From contig CAVTBJ010000013.1 of assembly GCA_963732925.1 (NCBI GenBank), forward strand, positions 1-64,000: 64,000 bases of DNA. Reading direction: 5' to 3'. Below the pieces are notes generated by a model. That model was not told the origin of the DNA. It saw only the letters and a program-made list of their open reading frames with translations, and did no database searches. The position numbers were made by a program, and so were the translations under genes. Positions 9,401 to 17,575 of the stretch are shown piece after piece (the first letter of the stretch is position 1; the number at the start of each line of letters is the position of its first letter). The stretch is from DASZRZ01 sp963732925. GTDB taxonomy: Bacteria > Acidobacteriota > Terriglobia > Terriglobales > Acidobacteriaceae.

Positions 9401-12400
9401 GTTCACAAGCCGAAGGGCGGTATCGATGCCGGCGCGGGCCAGGTTATTGTCGATGGCAATGGGCGAACGGGTGTCCACATTGATATTGAAGCGAATGCGG
9501 TCGAGAAAAGCGCTGCGCTGGCCAGTGAGCGTCACTCCCGGACTGGCCGTCAAGTAGGACGCCAGTTGGGTCTGCACGTTGACGTTGCGGCGAAAAAATG
9601 CCTCCTGGATATGAACATCGCCTCCGAGGAGGAGGAATTTGTCCTGCGGCTTGAGGGTCAGCTCGAAGCTGGAAACGCTGCGCAGCCCCTCGGGGAAGTT
9701 CATGTAGACATCCTTGGCGGAGATGCGCACATCCGGATTCTGGATTCCGCCGGAGCCGATGAGGAAGCTTCCGGAACCATTGAGCTGGCCGCCGTTCAGA
9801 GTGCCCGACAATTGCGCAATCTGGATCTGACGGCCACTCAGGTTCAGGCGAAAGTTCATGCCGGTCAGCCCGACCTGCGGAGTTTCCAGGGAAAATTGGC
9901 CGCCTTGCATGGCGATATAGCCCTGCATCTGGGGCTGGGCCATGGTGCCGGCCACCGAAATCTGAATGTCGGTGGCTCCCTGAGCCTTGAGACCCTGCGA
10001 AAAGGCGGCGGCCAGGGCGGCATTGGTATGCCCGTGCACCTGCAGGTTGAGATTGCGGGGAGCCGCCAGGCCAGCAGTACCGGCCAGGGCCAATTCGGTG
10101 TCCGGCCCGGTAATGGTGAAGTGCTGCAAGCTGGCCTGACCATTGCGCAGCGTGATGAGTGATTGCCCCTGTTGTCCGATGGGAATGGTTCCGGCTTTCA
10201 GGTCCAGTTCGTCGATGCGCAACTGGGCGTCGATGGCGTCGACGTCGAGGCGAGGCGCCTGGGCCTGGAGCGAAAGAGAAACCGTACCGGTGACGGTGTC
10301 TCCCAGATTTCCGATCTCTCCCACGTTAAGTCCGGTGACACTCGCCTGGAATGAAGCGGGCTGATTGGCGGGCGGGGCCGCAAGGGGAAGACTTTTGGGC
10401 AGCAGGTCGAGAGGCATGTTGCCGGAGGCGCGAATTTGACCGCCCGCTACCTGGGCCTCCAACTGCTGCAGTTGCACCATGCCGTTGCGGAGTTTGCCTT
10501 CAAGCGTGAGACCCTGTACCGGCGCCGGGAGCGGCGGGCCGGAGAGAGACGCATTCTGCATGCTGAAGGAACCTTGCGGAACGATGTTCTTGAGGGTGCC
10601 TCCCAAGGTCAGGTCGATGTGCAACTGGCCGGTCGCGGCCAGCCTTTGCGGAGGAGGAGCTCCGCTGGCAGGCGTTGCGGAAGCCTGCGAAGTCTGCCCG
10701 GCATTCGGCGAAGGATTCGGCGAAGAGGTGGCCGGCGACGACGGTCCTGAGTTCTGCGAGGTCTCTCCCGCGCTCTGCGACGGAGCCGATTGGGCGCTGC
10801 CCTGGCCCGTCGGGGCGGCGGGGGCGGGAAGAAACTGCACCGCGCTGGCGAGGTCAATCGTTCCCGTCAGGTGCAGGTCGGTAGACGCGGCGCCGGCCTC
10901 GAGCGGCAGGCGCCCCGCGATCTGAATTTGAGAAGCACCAGCAACGACGGTACTGGGCTCGAACTGCAGCACGTGATTGACATAGCGGGCCACGAGAGGC
11001 TGGGGAAGGCTGATGGTCTGTCCCTCGAAGGTGAGATTGAGCTGCGGGATGCGCGCCGTCAGGTCAAGCTGCTGAGGCTGCGCCAGCGGACCTTGTCCCT
11101 CGACGTCGAGGCTCACGGTGCCGGCGAGCCCGCCTTGCTGCAATGCCTGCGGGAGCTTGACCGGAAGACCGTTGATCGCCAGACTCTGCGTCTGCAGGTG
11201 GAAGGTGCCGCGATAGGGCGACTGGATTCCGGCCTGCGCCGTCAGGCTGGTTTCCCACTGCGGCGCGCTCAGATCGACGTTCGCAGTCTGGTTGGCGAGG
11301 TTGACCGAGGCGGTCACATCCCCGAAATTTTGCTGGTTGAAGGTGAGTCCGCTCAGGTCCAGGTTGGCCTGAAGTCGGGGATCGTTCACTGATCCGCTTC
11401 CCTGGGCGTGAAGACCGATCTGCCCCTGAAAGGAACGACCTCCCGGGAGTTGCATGTTTTGAATGGTGAGACCGGAAGTATTGGCGCTGAGAGTGTACGC
11501 CTGGGTTTGCAGATTGTAAGTGAGCTCGGCGTTGAGAGTCTGGCCGGGAAGGTTCGGGGTCTTGTTCAACCGCAACTGGCTCACGCGCAGCAGATTGTTC
11601 TCCAGTGACGCGTTCAGCGCCAGGCTTCCCCAATTTTCGCCATAGGCTTGGAGGCCGGATGCGTTAACGCTCACCTGCACCACGGGACGAGCCACCGTGC
11701 CATGAACCGTGGCATGGAACGAAACCGTTCCGGCGGCCGGAATCGACGTGCGCTGCAGGGCGGCAAGCACGGTCTTGACCGAGAGGGTAGGAATTTGCGC
11801 CGTAAGGTCCAGGGAAGGGCTCTTGCCTCCCAAGCCGACGGAACCAGCCAGAATGAGTTGCTCCTGATTGCCGAAATTCAAAGTGGCCTGGCGGATCAGC
11901 ATCTGCGAAGCGTCGTAGTGAGCCCGGGCATCGAGGGAGACGTTGGCCAGATCGCCGACCGTCACCGAAGGCGCGGACAAGGCGATCTCCGCGGCGGGAC
12001 GCTTCAGGGTTCCGTCGAGGGTCGCGGTAACCGCGATGGGACCCCGAACCGGTACCGGCAGCAGAGTACCGGATTTTCCCTGGAAGTTCGCCAACTCAGC
12101 CAGGAACTCCCCCAGGTCCGTGATGTTGGCGTGCAGCGTTCCAGACAGAGCGCCCTGCGCGCTGATCGAGATCTGGCCGTGAAGGCGCGTGGCGAGCAAT
12201 TCAAGGGCTCGGGACGATTGTGGATCGGGGTTCCCATTCTGCGACTGCGCGAAGGCGAACAGCGCCAGCAGAATGCGCGGGCTCACGTCCAAGCGCGCGC
12301 CCTCGATCGCGGGATATGAACCCGGAGCCACGACCAGAGACACGCGCTGGAGATGCACACGCCTTTCCTTCCTTTGATTACTGTTCCCAATATCCACGTC

Positions 12401-13924
12401 CAAAAAGGGTTCCGGCGGGTCCGCTTCCCTGTATGCCGAGGCAGGCCGCTGCCGCAAAGCTCCGCGCAACCGCGGCTGCAAAGGCGAAACGGTGTCCGCC
12501 GGGAAGCTGGCGATGGGAGTAGCCGCATTCGCTGCCGTGCGGAAGCCCGCAATCATCCCACGCAGGGCGGCTTCCAGCTTGGAGCGGAAGCTTTGGATTT
12601 CTTTCAAAGCATGGGAAGGCGCCCCGGGGTTTCCGATCTTCAAGGTGAGGTGGCCGTTGCGCGCGATGGCCTGCACGTCCCCCGAAATTGGAAGTTCGTT
12701 GCGGGCGGCGTTGGGTTGCAGCTTTTTCAGGGTAAGCAGCGCCCGTCCGCTGGCCTGCCGGTAGTTCATTCCCGGCCAGGTAAAGTTCAGCGACCCAGTG
12801 GCGGTGCTGGCGACGCGCATTCCCAGGTCCACCGCGCGGGTGATGCGCTGGAGGTTCAGGTGCTCGACCTCGGCCCGGACCGAACTGCTCCCCGATCCGC
12901 CCAGAGCGATTGCCGCTTGCCCGTCGATGTTCCCCAGTGGGGCGCGCACCCGCAAGACGCTCACCTCCACACGGTTTTGCGCCCGGTTGTACATCCCCTG
13001 GAGAGAGAGATTCACATCGCGAAACTCTCCGTAGCGCACCTGAGCGCTGTTCGCCGCGAAGCTCGCATCGAGCGAGTTCATGGGCCCCGAAGCGTGGACC
13101 GTCAACTGAACGTCGCCGGCGGCAGGGGCCTGGATGCCGGCAAAATTCGCCAGCTGCTCGAGGGCGAGATTGCCGGCAAGCGCGAGGTTGAGCTTGGGCT
13201 GGGAGAAATCCTCCACCGTGCCCGAAAGCTTCAGGTCAGACTGGGCAGTGGCAAGCTCGAGCCCTTGCAGGTTCACGGAATTGGTTCCTGCGAGTGCGTC
13301 CAGATCAATCTTGCGGATCGGCAGGCTGCGGCCCCGCATGGTTGCCGTTCCCTGGCGTTCGAGCGCCAGCTTCACCTGTTCCATGCCGGAGGGCTGTCCG
13401 CTGACCTGGAGGCGCCATTGCGGCAGCGAGAGGGCGAGGTTTTGGGCATGGTCTTCGACGTGAAGCGAGGCGTTCGAAATGAGGAAGTGGTCAATACGAA
13501 AATTGGGGATTTGCGTGGGCTGACTGGAAGAGCTTTTTGGAGGAACTGGCAGGTTGCTCTTCCCGCCGGCGGTGACCACGTAGTGAATCTGGAGATTCTC
13601 AATGGCGCCGTCCTGCACATGAATGACGCCGTGAATCAGGTCTGCCCAGCCCAGGTTGATATGAAAACGCCCGATGCGGGCGAAGGCCGGCATGCCGGCA
13701 GGCTGGGCCGCGCTGACGGTAACATCGTTGAGGGTGACCGCCAGTTCGAGCAGGTTATAGTCCAGAGACTGGGCATGGAAGTCAATGCCCCGGCCGGCAA
13801 GAGCACCCTCGGCCTTCTCCAGCACAAAGCGGCGGGCGGGCGGGGTATGCACCAGCAGGAGGGCCGCCACAAGGACGGCCAGAATCACCAGGCCGATGGT
13901 TGCAAGTATTCGCCGTTTGCTCAA
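6440..13924 (-). CDS. TamB-like protein fused to POTRA domains and an Omp85 outer-membrane barrel
   Basis: One uninterrupted frame encodes about 2,494 residues. A single signal anchor near residues 6-26 is followed by roughly 1,700 residues of repetitive beta-rich TamB/AsmA-like sequence ending in a DUF490-type region. Inside this (about 1036-1095) is a Pro/Ser/Gln-rich low-complexity linker. POTRA-like repeats start near 1733 (KSVTFTGNTLFSDKELADKF; later GIRFEGIHAFSEDRL, VTISGNDEVTKSLI). An Omp85 barrel runs from about 2130 to the end, with the family hallmark IRGF near 2388 and a C-terminal FFFSIGQAF that ends in Phe as a BAM targeting signal should. In known systems TamA/BamA and TamB are separate proteins in different membranes; here they are one chain. 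The longest frame starts at TTG 13984, but TTG 13924 has AAGGA five bases upstream and leads straight into the anchor. Likely role: outer-membrane protein insertion or phospholipid transport across the periplasm. Confidence 0.9.
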   Translation of the reverse strand: MSKRRILATIGLVILAVLVAALLLVHTPPARRFVLEKAEGALAGRGIDFHAQSLDYNLLELAVTLNDVTVSAAQPAGMPAFARIGRFHINLGWADLIHGVIHVQDGAIENLQIHYVVTAGGKSNLPVPPKSSSSQPTQIPNFRIDHFLISNASLHVEDHAQNLALSLPQWRLQVSGQPSGMEQVKLALERQGTATMRGRSLPIRKIDLDALAGTNSVNLQGLELATAQSDLKLSGTVEDFSQPKLNLALAGNLALEQLANFAGIQAPAAGDVQLTVHASGPMNSLDASFAANSAQVRYGEFRDVNLSLQGMYNRAQNRVEVSVLRVRAPLGNIDGQAAIALGGSGSSSVRAEVEHLNLQRITRAVDLGMRVASTATGSLNFTWPGMNYRQASGRALLTLKKLQPNAARNELPISGDVQAIARNGHLTLKIGNPGAPSHALKEIQSFRSKLEAALRGMIAGFRTAANAATPIASFPADTVSPLQPRLRGALRQRPASAYREADPPEPFLDVDIGNSNQRKERRVHLQRVSLVVAPGSYPAIEGARLDVSPRILLALFAFAQSQNGNPDPQSSRALELLATRLHGQISISAQGALSGTLHANITDLGEFLAELANFQGKSGTLLPVPVRGPIAVTATLDGTLKRPAAEIALSAPSVTVGDLANVSLDARAHYDASQMLIRQATLNFGNQEQLILAGSVGLGGKSPSLDLTAQIPTLSVKTVLAALQRTSIPAAGTVSFHATVHGTVARPVVQVSVNASGLQAYGENWGSLALNASLENNLLRVSQLRLNKTPNLPGQTLNAELTYNLQTQAYTLSANTSGLTIQNMQLPGGRSFQGQIGLHAQGSGSVNDPRLQANLDLSGLTFNQQNFGDVTASVNLANQTANVDLSAPQWETSLTAQAGIQSPYRGTFHLQTQSLAINGLPVKLPQALQQGGLAGTVSLDVEGQGPLAQPQQLDLTARIPQLNLTFEGQTISLPQPLVARYVNHVLQFEPSTVVAGASQIQIAGRLPLEAGAASTDLHLTGTIDLASAVQFLPAPAAPTGQGSAQSAPSQSAGETSQNSGPSSPATSSPNPSPNAGQTSQASATPASGAPPPQRLAATGQLHIDLTLGGTLKNIVPQGSFSMQNASLSGPPLPAPVQGLTLEGKLRNGMVQLQQLEAQVAGGQIRASGNMPLDLLPKSLPLAAPPANQPASFQASVTGLNVGEIGNLGDTVTGTVSLSLQAQAPRLDVDAIDAQLRIDELDLKAGTIPIGQQGQSLITLRNGQASLQHFTITGPDTELALAGTAGLAAPRNLNLQVHGHTNAALAAAFSQGLKAQGATDIQISVAGTMAQPQMQGYIAMQGGQFSLETPQVGLTGMNFRLNLSGRQIQIAQLSGTLNGGQLNGSGSFLIGSGGIQNPDVRISAKDVYMNFPEGLRSVSSFELTLKPQDKFLLLGGDVHIQEAFFRRNVNVQTQLASYLTASPGVTLTGQRSAFLDRIRFNINVDTRSPIAIDNNLARAGIDTALRLVNSYYDPSLVGRVTFQEAGELYLSGHTFYIDRGDITFLNERRIEPDLDILTHTQADGYTINMLVQGRSGNIQTTLTSDPTLPEPDIVSVLVFGQPLSQVRGAAATIAQQQAFSLIAGTLGGTLSQQLQSATGLSQVSIEPSLIANEATPTARLTVGQQLAKGLRLVYSVNLSDAGDQIWLGEYKFTPRLLTRITKQTDNSYRFDLSDEMRFGNAPNPVIGNPVPNRKVKSVTFTGNTLFSDKELADKFGVHPGDKYDFFKVRKGLDKIESLYPDQQRLESTVRLNLNQQPSTVDINIAVHPGPIVLFSYEGWDVPGSVRKHIRNIWKQGVFDQQRVSDAVEALRGALIDRGYVQAKITDSIKMEGQDNKRVVFDIQAGKHFSNVKTVYQGAKAISPDTLDDVMNDSDLKGKLLTQPADVRNLLQTYYNQQGYLRAKVQDPHPQVDSRTQVAEIVIPIDEGPLFRVGGIRFEGIHAFSEDRLRAQVSFQPGDPYTPTLRDRSIIDLQNFYADNGYLEANINYSLDLNEQKNTVSPVFQIEEGQQSLVHQVTISGNDEVTKSLINSQLLMKPGQVLKGSELANSRANLYGTGAFRLVEIDHQPAQGASHLKPGQRAVDVQVKVLEVQPFQWTYGGYYDTDRGPGVISDFSSHNITGNAQTLGLRLRYDRDRQESRLYFSQPLLRRFPVKTTASMYYVRNQHFAAANNQLSLIDDETGLSLEQESNFRKDYLLTWSYSLERVRIFNRGVADTTSTTLPAGDIGSLPGEQNLPLPPLGASISQRVAPLEFTVSRETRNSVLDATRGLFLSNSFSTSFRFLGSQQQFVRYYGQYYQYIPLGRKQKIPFKQDKEPRLVYAGALRLGLAGGLGGQSLIQSERFFAGGGTTIRGFGQDEVGPTQGGVPVGGNALFTLNNELRFPIKWIFDGVGFVDIGNVYPRVSDFNPFSVREGGGFGIRVYTPYVMLRADYGIKLDRRTGESFGQFFFSIGQAF

Positions 13925-14074
13925 GACGGTCCTTAAGAATCCGCGCCACGGGAAAGCGCGGCACTGACTCCAACGGTACAACAAACAATTTGGATGTCAG
14001 AACAAAAGCGATCGATCAAGCGGGTCCGAAATCAGCGAAGCGGGCGGCGCCGGAGTCGATACGGGATGTTCATG

Positions 14075-14105
14075 AAGAAAGGCGAGCTTTCCGGGAAAGC
14101 CCGCC
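14075..14105 (-). terminator. Possible terminator of the small outer-membrane protein gene
   Basis: GGCG-a-GCTTTC/GAAAGC-c-CGCC forms a stem at 14081-14105. On the reverse strand it is followed by TTTCTTC. The position, 100 bp after the stop at 14205, suits termination of that gene. The T-run is imperfect. Confidence 0.4.
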
Positions 14106-14204
14106 CATCATCTCTCCTGCAGGATGCTACTGCATCCGCTTATGTCCAGCCGAAGGGAGGCCGACCCCATGGAATTTTGCGCTTGCGCCTCCGGAGCGGT
14201 CCGA

Positions 14205-14771
14205 TCACCGGCCGCCGAACTGATACACGATGCCGAAGTTCAAGCGTGCCCTGTTCTGGACGTTGCCGAGGAACTTGGTACGCAGCAGGTCAAGCTCAAG
14301 GGCGCGTATGCGGAACTGCGGGCGGAACTGATAATCGATGCCGCCGCCCATCATCCAGGAAAAGGAAGTATCGCTTTGCGAATTCGGCACGACCACTCCC
14401 GTTCCCAGAACATTGTTGCTAATTTTCTGGTTCTGACGGCTGAAGCCCAGCAGGAGCTCGCCAAAGGGCTTCCATTTCGGATAGTCGTTCAGCGGAACGA
14501 AAATCCGCGGCCCAAAATTAAGATTGTAGAGGTGGCTGTGCAAGCCCACGCCCAGGACGCTATTACTTCCATAAAGGCCGCTGAGGTCGCCGGCGACACC
14601 CAGCCATTGGTTGAAGCGATAGGCCGCGGAACCATCCCAGCCGTTCAGGCCGATGTCCCCGGTCATATGGGTAAACCCGGCGGAGATATCGATGCGCGGA
14701 GTTTCATCCTGCGCAAAAGCGGGCAGCGCCAGCAGTAAAGCGAGAGTAAACGAGATCAAAAGCCGTTTCAT
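14205..14771 (-). CDS. Small outer-membrane beta-barrel protein (OmpA-like/OmpW-like fold)
   Basis: A 188-residue secreted protein. The signal peptide MKRLLISFTLALLLALPAFA is cleaved before QDETPR. The rest alternates amphipathic strands typical of an 8-stranded barrel (IDISAGFTHM, GLGVAGDLSGLYG-like turns, FGELLLGFSRQ, LNFGIVYQFGGR). The ATG at 14771 is chosen because GAAGGG lies nine bases upstream and the signal peptide begins there; an ATG at 14780 would sit directly against the ribosome site. Proteins of this kind are common in acidobacteria with unknown specific roles. It lies upstream of the TamB-Omp85 gene on the same strand but 280 bp away. Confidence 0.75.
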   Translation of the reverse strand: MKRLLISFTLALLLALPAFAQDETPRIDISAGFTHMTGDIGLNGWDGSAAYRFNQWLGVAGDLSGLYGSNSVLGVGLHSHLYNLNFGPRIFVPLNDYPKWKPFGELLLGFSRQNQKISNNVLGTGVVVPNSQSDTSFSWMMGGGIDYQFRPQFRIRALELDLLRTKFLGNVQNRARLNFGIVYQFGGR

Positions 14772-14978
14772 TTGCAGCATCCCTTCCAGTCGAGCATTTC
14801 CTGTCAAATTTGAGTCGGGCCGTCCTAGCCCATCCTTCCGTTGGATTAGGCGGAAAGCAGAGAGTTTGTCTCAAGACTTTAAAATCGCGAGAAACACGAT
14901 TTCGCGGCCTTTTCAGGCCAGGAAAAGTGTCCCCAAAGCAACCTTTTAGCCTTATGCGGACTATAAGGCGGCGAACGC

Positions 14979-16562
14979 TTAGTCCAGCCCGAGCTCCTTC
15001 CAGCGGCGGGTGACGCGCTGGCGGGTGGCCGCATCCATGCGAATCTCATCGGGCCAGGGACGGGTGAAGCCCTCGGTGGACCACTTGCGCGTGGCGTCGA
15101 TGCCCATTTTGGAGCCGAAATTGGGGAGACGGGAGGAGTGGTCGAGAGAATCGACGGGACCGAGGGTGAACTGGATGTCGCGCTCGGGGTCGATATTGTT
15201 GGAGACACGCAGCGTCACCTCGCGCAGGTTTTGGACGTCCACGTCTTCATCGACGACCAGGATGCACTTGGTGAACATGGCCTGTCCCAGCGACCAGATG
15301 GCGTTCATCACCTTGCGCGCCTGGCCGGGATAAGACTTGCGGATGGAGACAATCATGAGATTGTGGAAGACGCCCTCCAGGGGAAGATTGACATCCACCA
15401 GCTCGGGAATGGTGAGCTTCATCAAGGGCAAAAAGATGCGCTCCACGGCTTTGCCCATCCAAGCGTCCTCCATGGGAGGCTTGCCGACGATAGTGGTGGC
15501 ATAGATGGGATTCTTGCGGTGGGTAACGCAGGTGACGTGAAAGACCGGGTACTCATCGGCGAGGGAGTAGAAGCCGGTGTGGTCACCGAAGGGACCTTCG
15601 GTGCGCAGCTCGTCCAATTGCACATAGCCTTCCAGGACAATTTCCGCGCTGGCGGGAACTTCCAAGTCCACGGTTTCGCACTGCACCAGTTCCACCGGAT
15701 GCTGACGCAAAAATCCGGCGATAAGGAATTCTTCCACATCCGGAGGCGCGGGAACGATGGCGGCAAAAGTAAGAGCGGGATCGGTTCCGATGGCGACGGC
15801 GACTTCCATGCGTCCGGCGGGCTGCGGGCCTTGGGCGAGATGCGCGCCTCCGGAAGAACGGGCCATAATGTCCACGTGAGCAGAAGCGGCCAAGTTCCCT
15901 TCCCCAGCCACTGCGGCGGCGCTGCGCAGCGCCTCGCGGTAATGCTCGGCGGCAACCTTTTGCCGCTGCCAGTGCATGCCCGTGGAACGGGCATCGTAGA
16001 CCTGCATGCGATACATCCCTACGTTGCGCTTGCCGGTGCGGGGATCGCGGGTGATGACGCAGGGAAGGGTGATGAACCGTCCGGCATCCTGGGGCCAACA
16101 TTGCAGGATGGGAAAATCGAGCAGGGAGAAATTGTCCTTCTTAACGACTTCCTTGCAGGCCCCGCTACTGACCTTGCGGGGAAAGAACTTGCCCATGTCG
16201 GCCAGCATGGGAAGCATCTTGATTTTATCGAGGATTCCCTGCGGGCTTTTGACGTCCAGGAAGAGGCGAAGCCGGTCGGCGATTTCGTCCAGGGAATCGA
16301 CGCCTAACGCCATATTCATGCGGCGGGCGGAGCCGAACTGATTGATGAGAACCTGCGATTTGGGGTGCCCTTTGATGTTTTCAAACAGCAGCGCCGGACC
16401 ACCGCGCGCACCTTGGGACCGCGAGTTGTCGGGCGCCGACTTGGAAACGCGGTCGGTGATCTCGGTGATCTCCAGGATCGGGTCCACTTCGGCGCGCACG
16501 CGCTTGAGTTCTCCGGCACGCTCTAGCGCGGCAATCCAGTCTCTAAGATCGTTGTAGGCCAT
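14979..16562 (-). CDS. UbiD-family (prenylated-FMN) decarboxylase
   Basis: Predicted reversible decarboxylase of aromatic or alpha,beta-unsaturated acids using prenylated FMN made by UbiX. The 527 residues span the family. DLRDWIAALERAGEL opens the N-terminal domain and EGPFGDHTGFY near residue 320 holds the conserved acid of the UbiD active site. The C-terminal region has NIDPERDIQF and DSLDHSS. Compared with E. coli UbiD (497 aa) it is about 30 longer. No UbiX partner lies in the window, so the substrate (ubiquinone/menaquinone precursor or another aryl acid) is open. It is transcribed divergently from the PfkB gene. Confidence 0.9.
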   Translation of the reverse strand: MAYNDLRDWIAALERAGELKRVRAEVDPILEITEITDRVSKSAPDNSRSQGARGGPALLFENIKGHPKSQVLINQFGSARRMNMALGVDSLDEIADRLRLFLDVKSPQGILDKIKMLPMLADMGKFFPRKVSSGACKEVVKKDNFSLLDFPILQCWPQDAGRFITLPCVITRDPRTGKRNVGMYRMQVYDARSTGMHWQRQKVAAEHYREALRSAAAVAGEGNLAASAHVDIMARSSGGAHLAQGPQPAGRMEVAVAIGTDPALTFAAIVPAPPDVEEFLIAGFLRQHPVELVQCETVDLEVPASAEIVLEGYVQLDELRTEGPFGDHTGFYSLADEYPVFHVTCVTHRKNPIYATTIVGKPPMEDAWMGKAVERIFLPLMKLTIPELVDVNLPLEGVFHNLMIVSIRKSYPGQARKVMNAIWSLGQAMFTKCILVVDEDVDVQNLREVTLRVSNNIDPERDIQFTLGPVDSLDHSSRLPNFGSKMGIDATRKWSTEGFTRPWPDEIRMDAATRQRVTRRWKELGLD

Positions 16563-16653
16563 GTGAGGAAATGATTATAAAGGTGAGCGCTGCCCGGAGG
16601 CCGGCGGCAGGACTGGACGAGAGCGCCGGGAGACTTTCGCCGAGGAATCTTGC

Positions 16654-17544
16654 ATGACGAATCCGGCTGTGATGGTCGGTGTGGGAGAAGTGCTGTGGGA
16701 CTTGTTTTCCTCGGGGAAGCAATTGGGCGGTGCTCCCGCGAATTTCGCCTGCATGGCCAAGGTGCTGGGAGATGAAGGCAATGTAGCCAGCCGCGTGGGG
16801 AACGACGCCCTAGGGCAAGAGGCCCTGCAGCAACTGGAGGATTTCGGAATCAACACTTCCTGCGTGCAGCAGGACCCGGAGCATCCTACCGGGACGGTGC
16901 GCGTCCAGGTGGATGCCGAAGGACAGCCAGAGTTCACCATCAGCGAGAAGGTGGCGTGGGACTTTTTGCGATGGAATGGGAATTGGGCGGAACTGGCAGC
17001 GCGCGCGGATGCGGTTTGCTTTGGCTCGCTGGCGCAGCGCTCGCCGCAGTCGCGCGAAACCATCCGCCGCTTTCTGGACGCCGCGCCGGAAACTACCCTC
17101 AAAATCTACGACGTGAATCTGCGGCAGACGTTTTATACGCGGGAGATCGTGGGGGAGTCGCTACGGCGGGCGCAGATCGTAAAGCTGAACCATCTGGAAC
17201 TGCCGATATTAGCGGACCTTCTGGGCATTGCCCGGGGAGATGAAGAGTGCCGGGCGCGGGGGCTGCGGGATGCCTACGAGTTGCGGCTGGTATGCGTGAC
17301 TCGCGGGGCGAACGGGAGCCTGTTGGTTGCGAAGGAGCAAACGGTCACGCATTTAGGGATTGCAGTCAAGGTTGCGGATACAGTGGGCGCCGGGGATGCC
17401 TTCACGGCGTGCCTCGCGCACGAGCTTCTGCGCGGCAGCTCCCTGGATGAGGTTGGAACGCGAGCCAATCGTTTTGCGGCGTGGGTTGCAAGCCAGGTGG
17501 GAGGGATGCCACGGGTGGATTCGTCGAACGATATCGTGCGATGA
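16654..17544 (+). CDS. PfkB-family carbohydrate kinase (fructokinase-like)
   Basis: ATP-dependent sugar kinase of 296 residues. LGGAPANFACMAKVLG near residues 24-39 is the sugar-binding N-terminal signature, and DTVGAGDAFTA at 242-252 contains the catalytic Asp and anion-hole glycines. The GEVLWDLFSSGKQLGGAPANF start is typical of bacterial fructokinases, but ribose or another ketose cannot be excluded. Start ATG 16654. It converges with the KDG kinase gene and probably feeds sugar phosphates into the same central pathways. Confidence 0.88.
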   Translation: MTNPAVMVGVGEVLWDLFSSGKQLGGAPANFACMAKVLGDEGNVASRVGNDALGQEALQQLEDFGINTSCVQQDPEHPTGTVRVQVDAEGQPEFTISEKVAWDFLRWNGNWAELAARADAVCFGSLAQRSPQSRETIRRFLDAAPETTLKIYDVNLRQTFYTREIVGESLRRAQIVKLNHLELPILADLLGIARGDEECRARGLRDAYELRLVCVTRGANGSLLVAKEQTVTHLGIAVKVADTVGAGDAFTACLAHELLRGSSLDEVGTRANRFAAWVASQVGGMPRVDSSNDIVR

Positions 17545-17575
17545 GGTGATTCGGTGATTGCGAACTTGCGTTTTC
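17545..17575. other. Short convergent intergenic stretch with CAATCACCGAATCACC motif
   Basis: Only about 30 bases separate the two kinase stops. On the reverse strand they read CAATCACCGAATCACC, which resembles CAATCATCGAATCC at 56231-56245 before recR. Possibly a short dispersed repeat; no terminator hairpin was seen. Confidence 0.3.

Noticed and set aside
8267..10162. 631-codon forward frame opposite the TamB-Omp85 gene
   Set aside because: Antisense shadow of a high-GC gene. The reverse strand gives clear POTRA and barrel motifs; this frame has none.
12353..13936. 527-codon forward frame opposite the TamB region
   Set aside because: Antisense shadow, with no domain pattern and no promoter.
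15138..16307. 389-codon forward frame opposite ubiD
   Set aside because: UbiD on the reverse strand is unmistakable; the opposite frame is a shadow.
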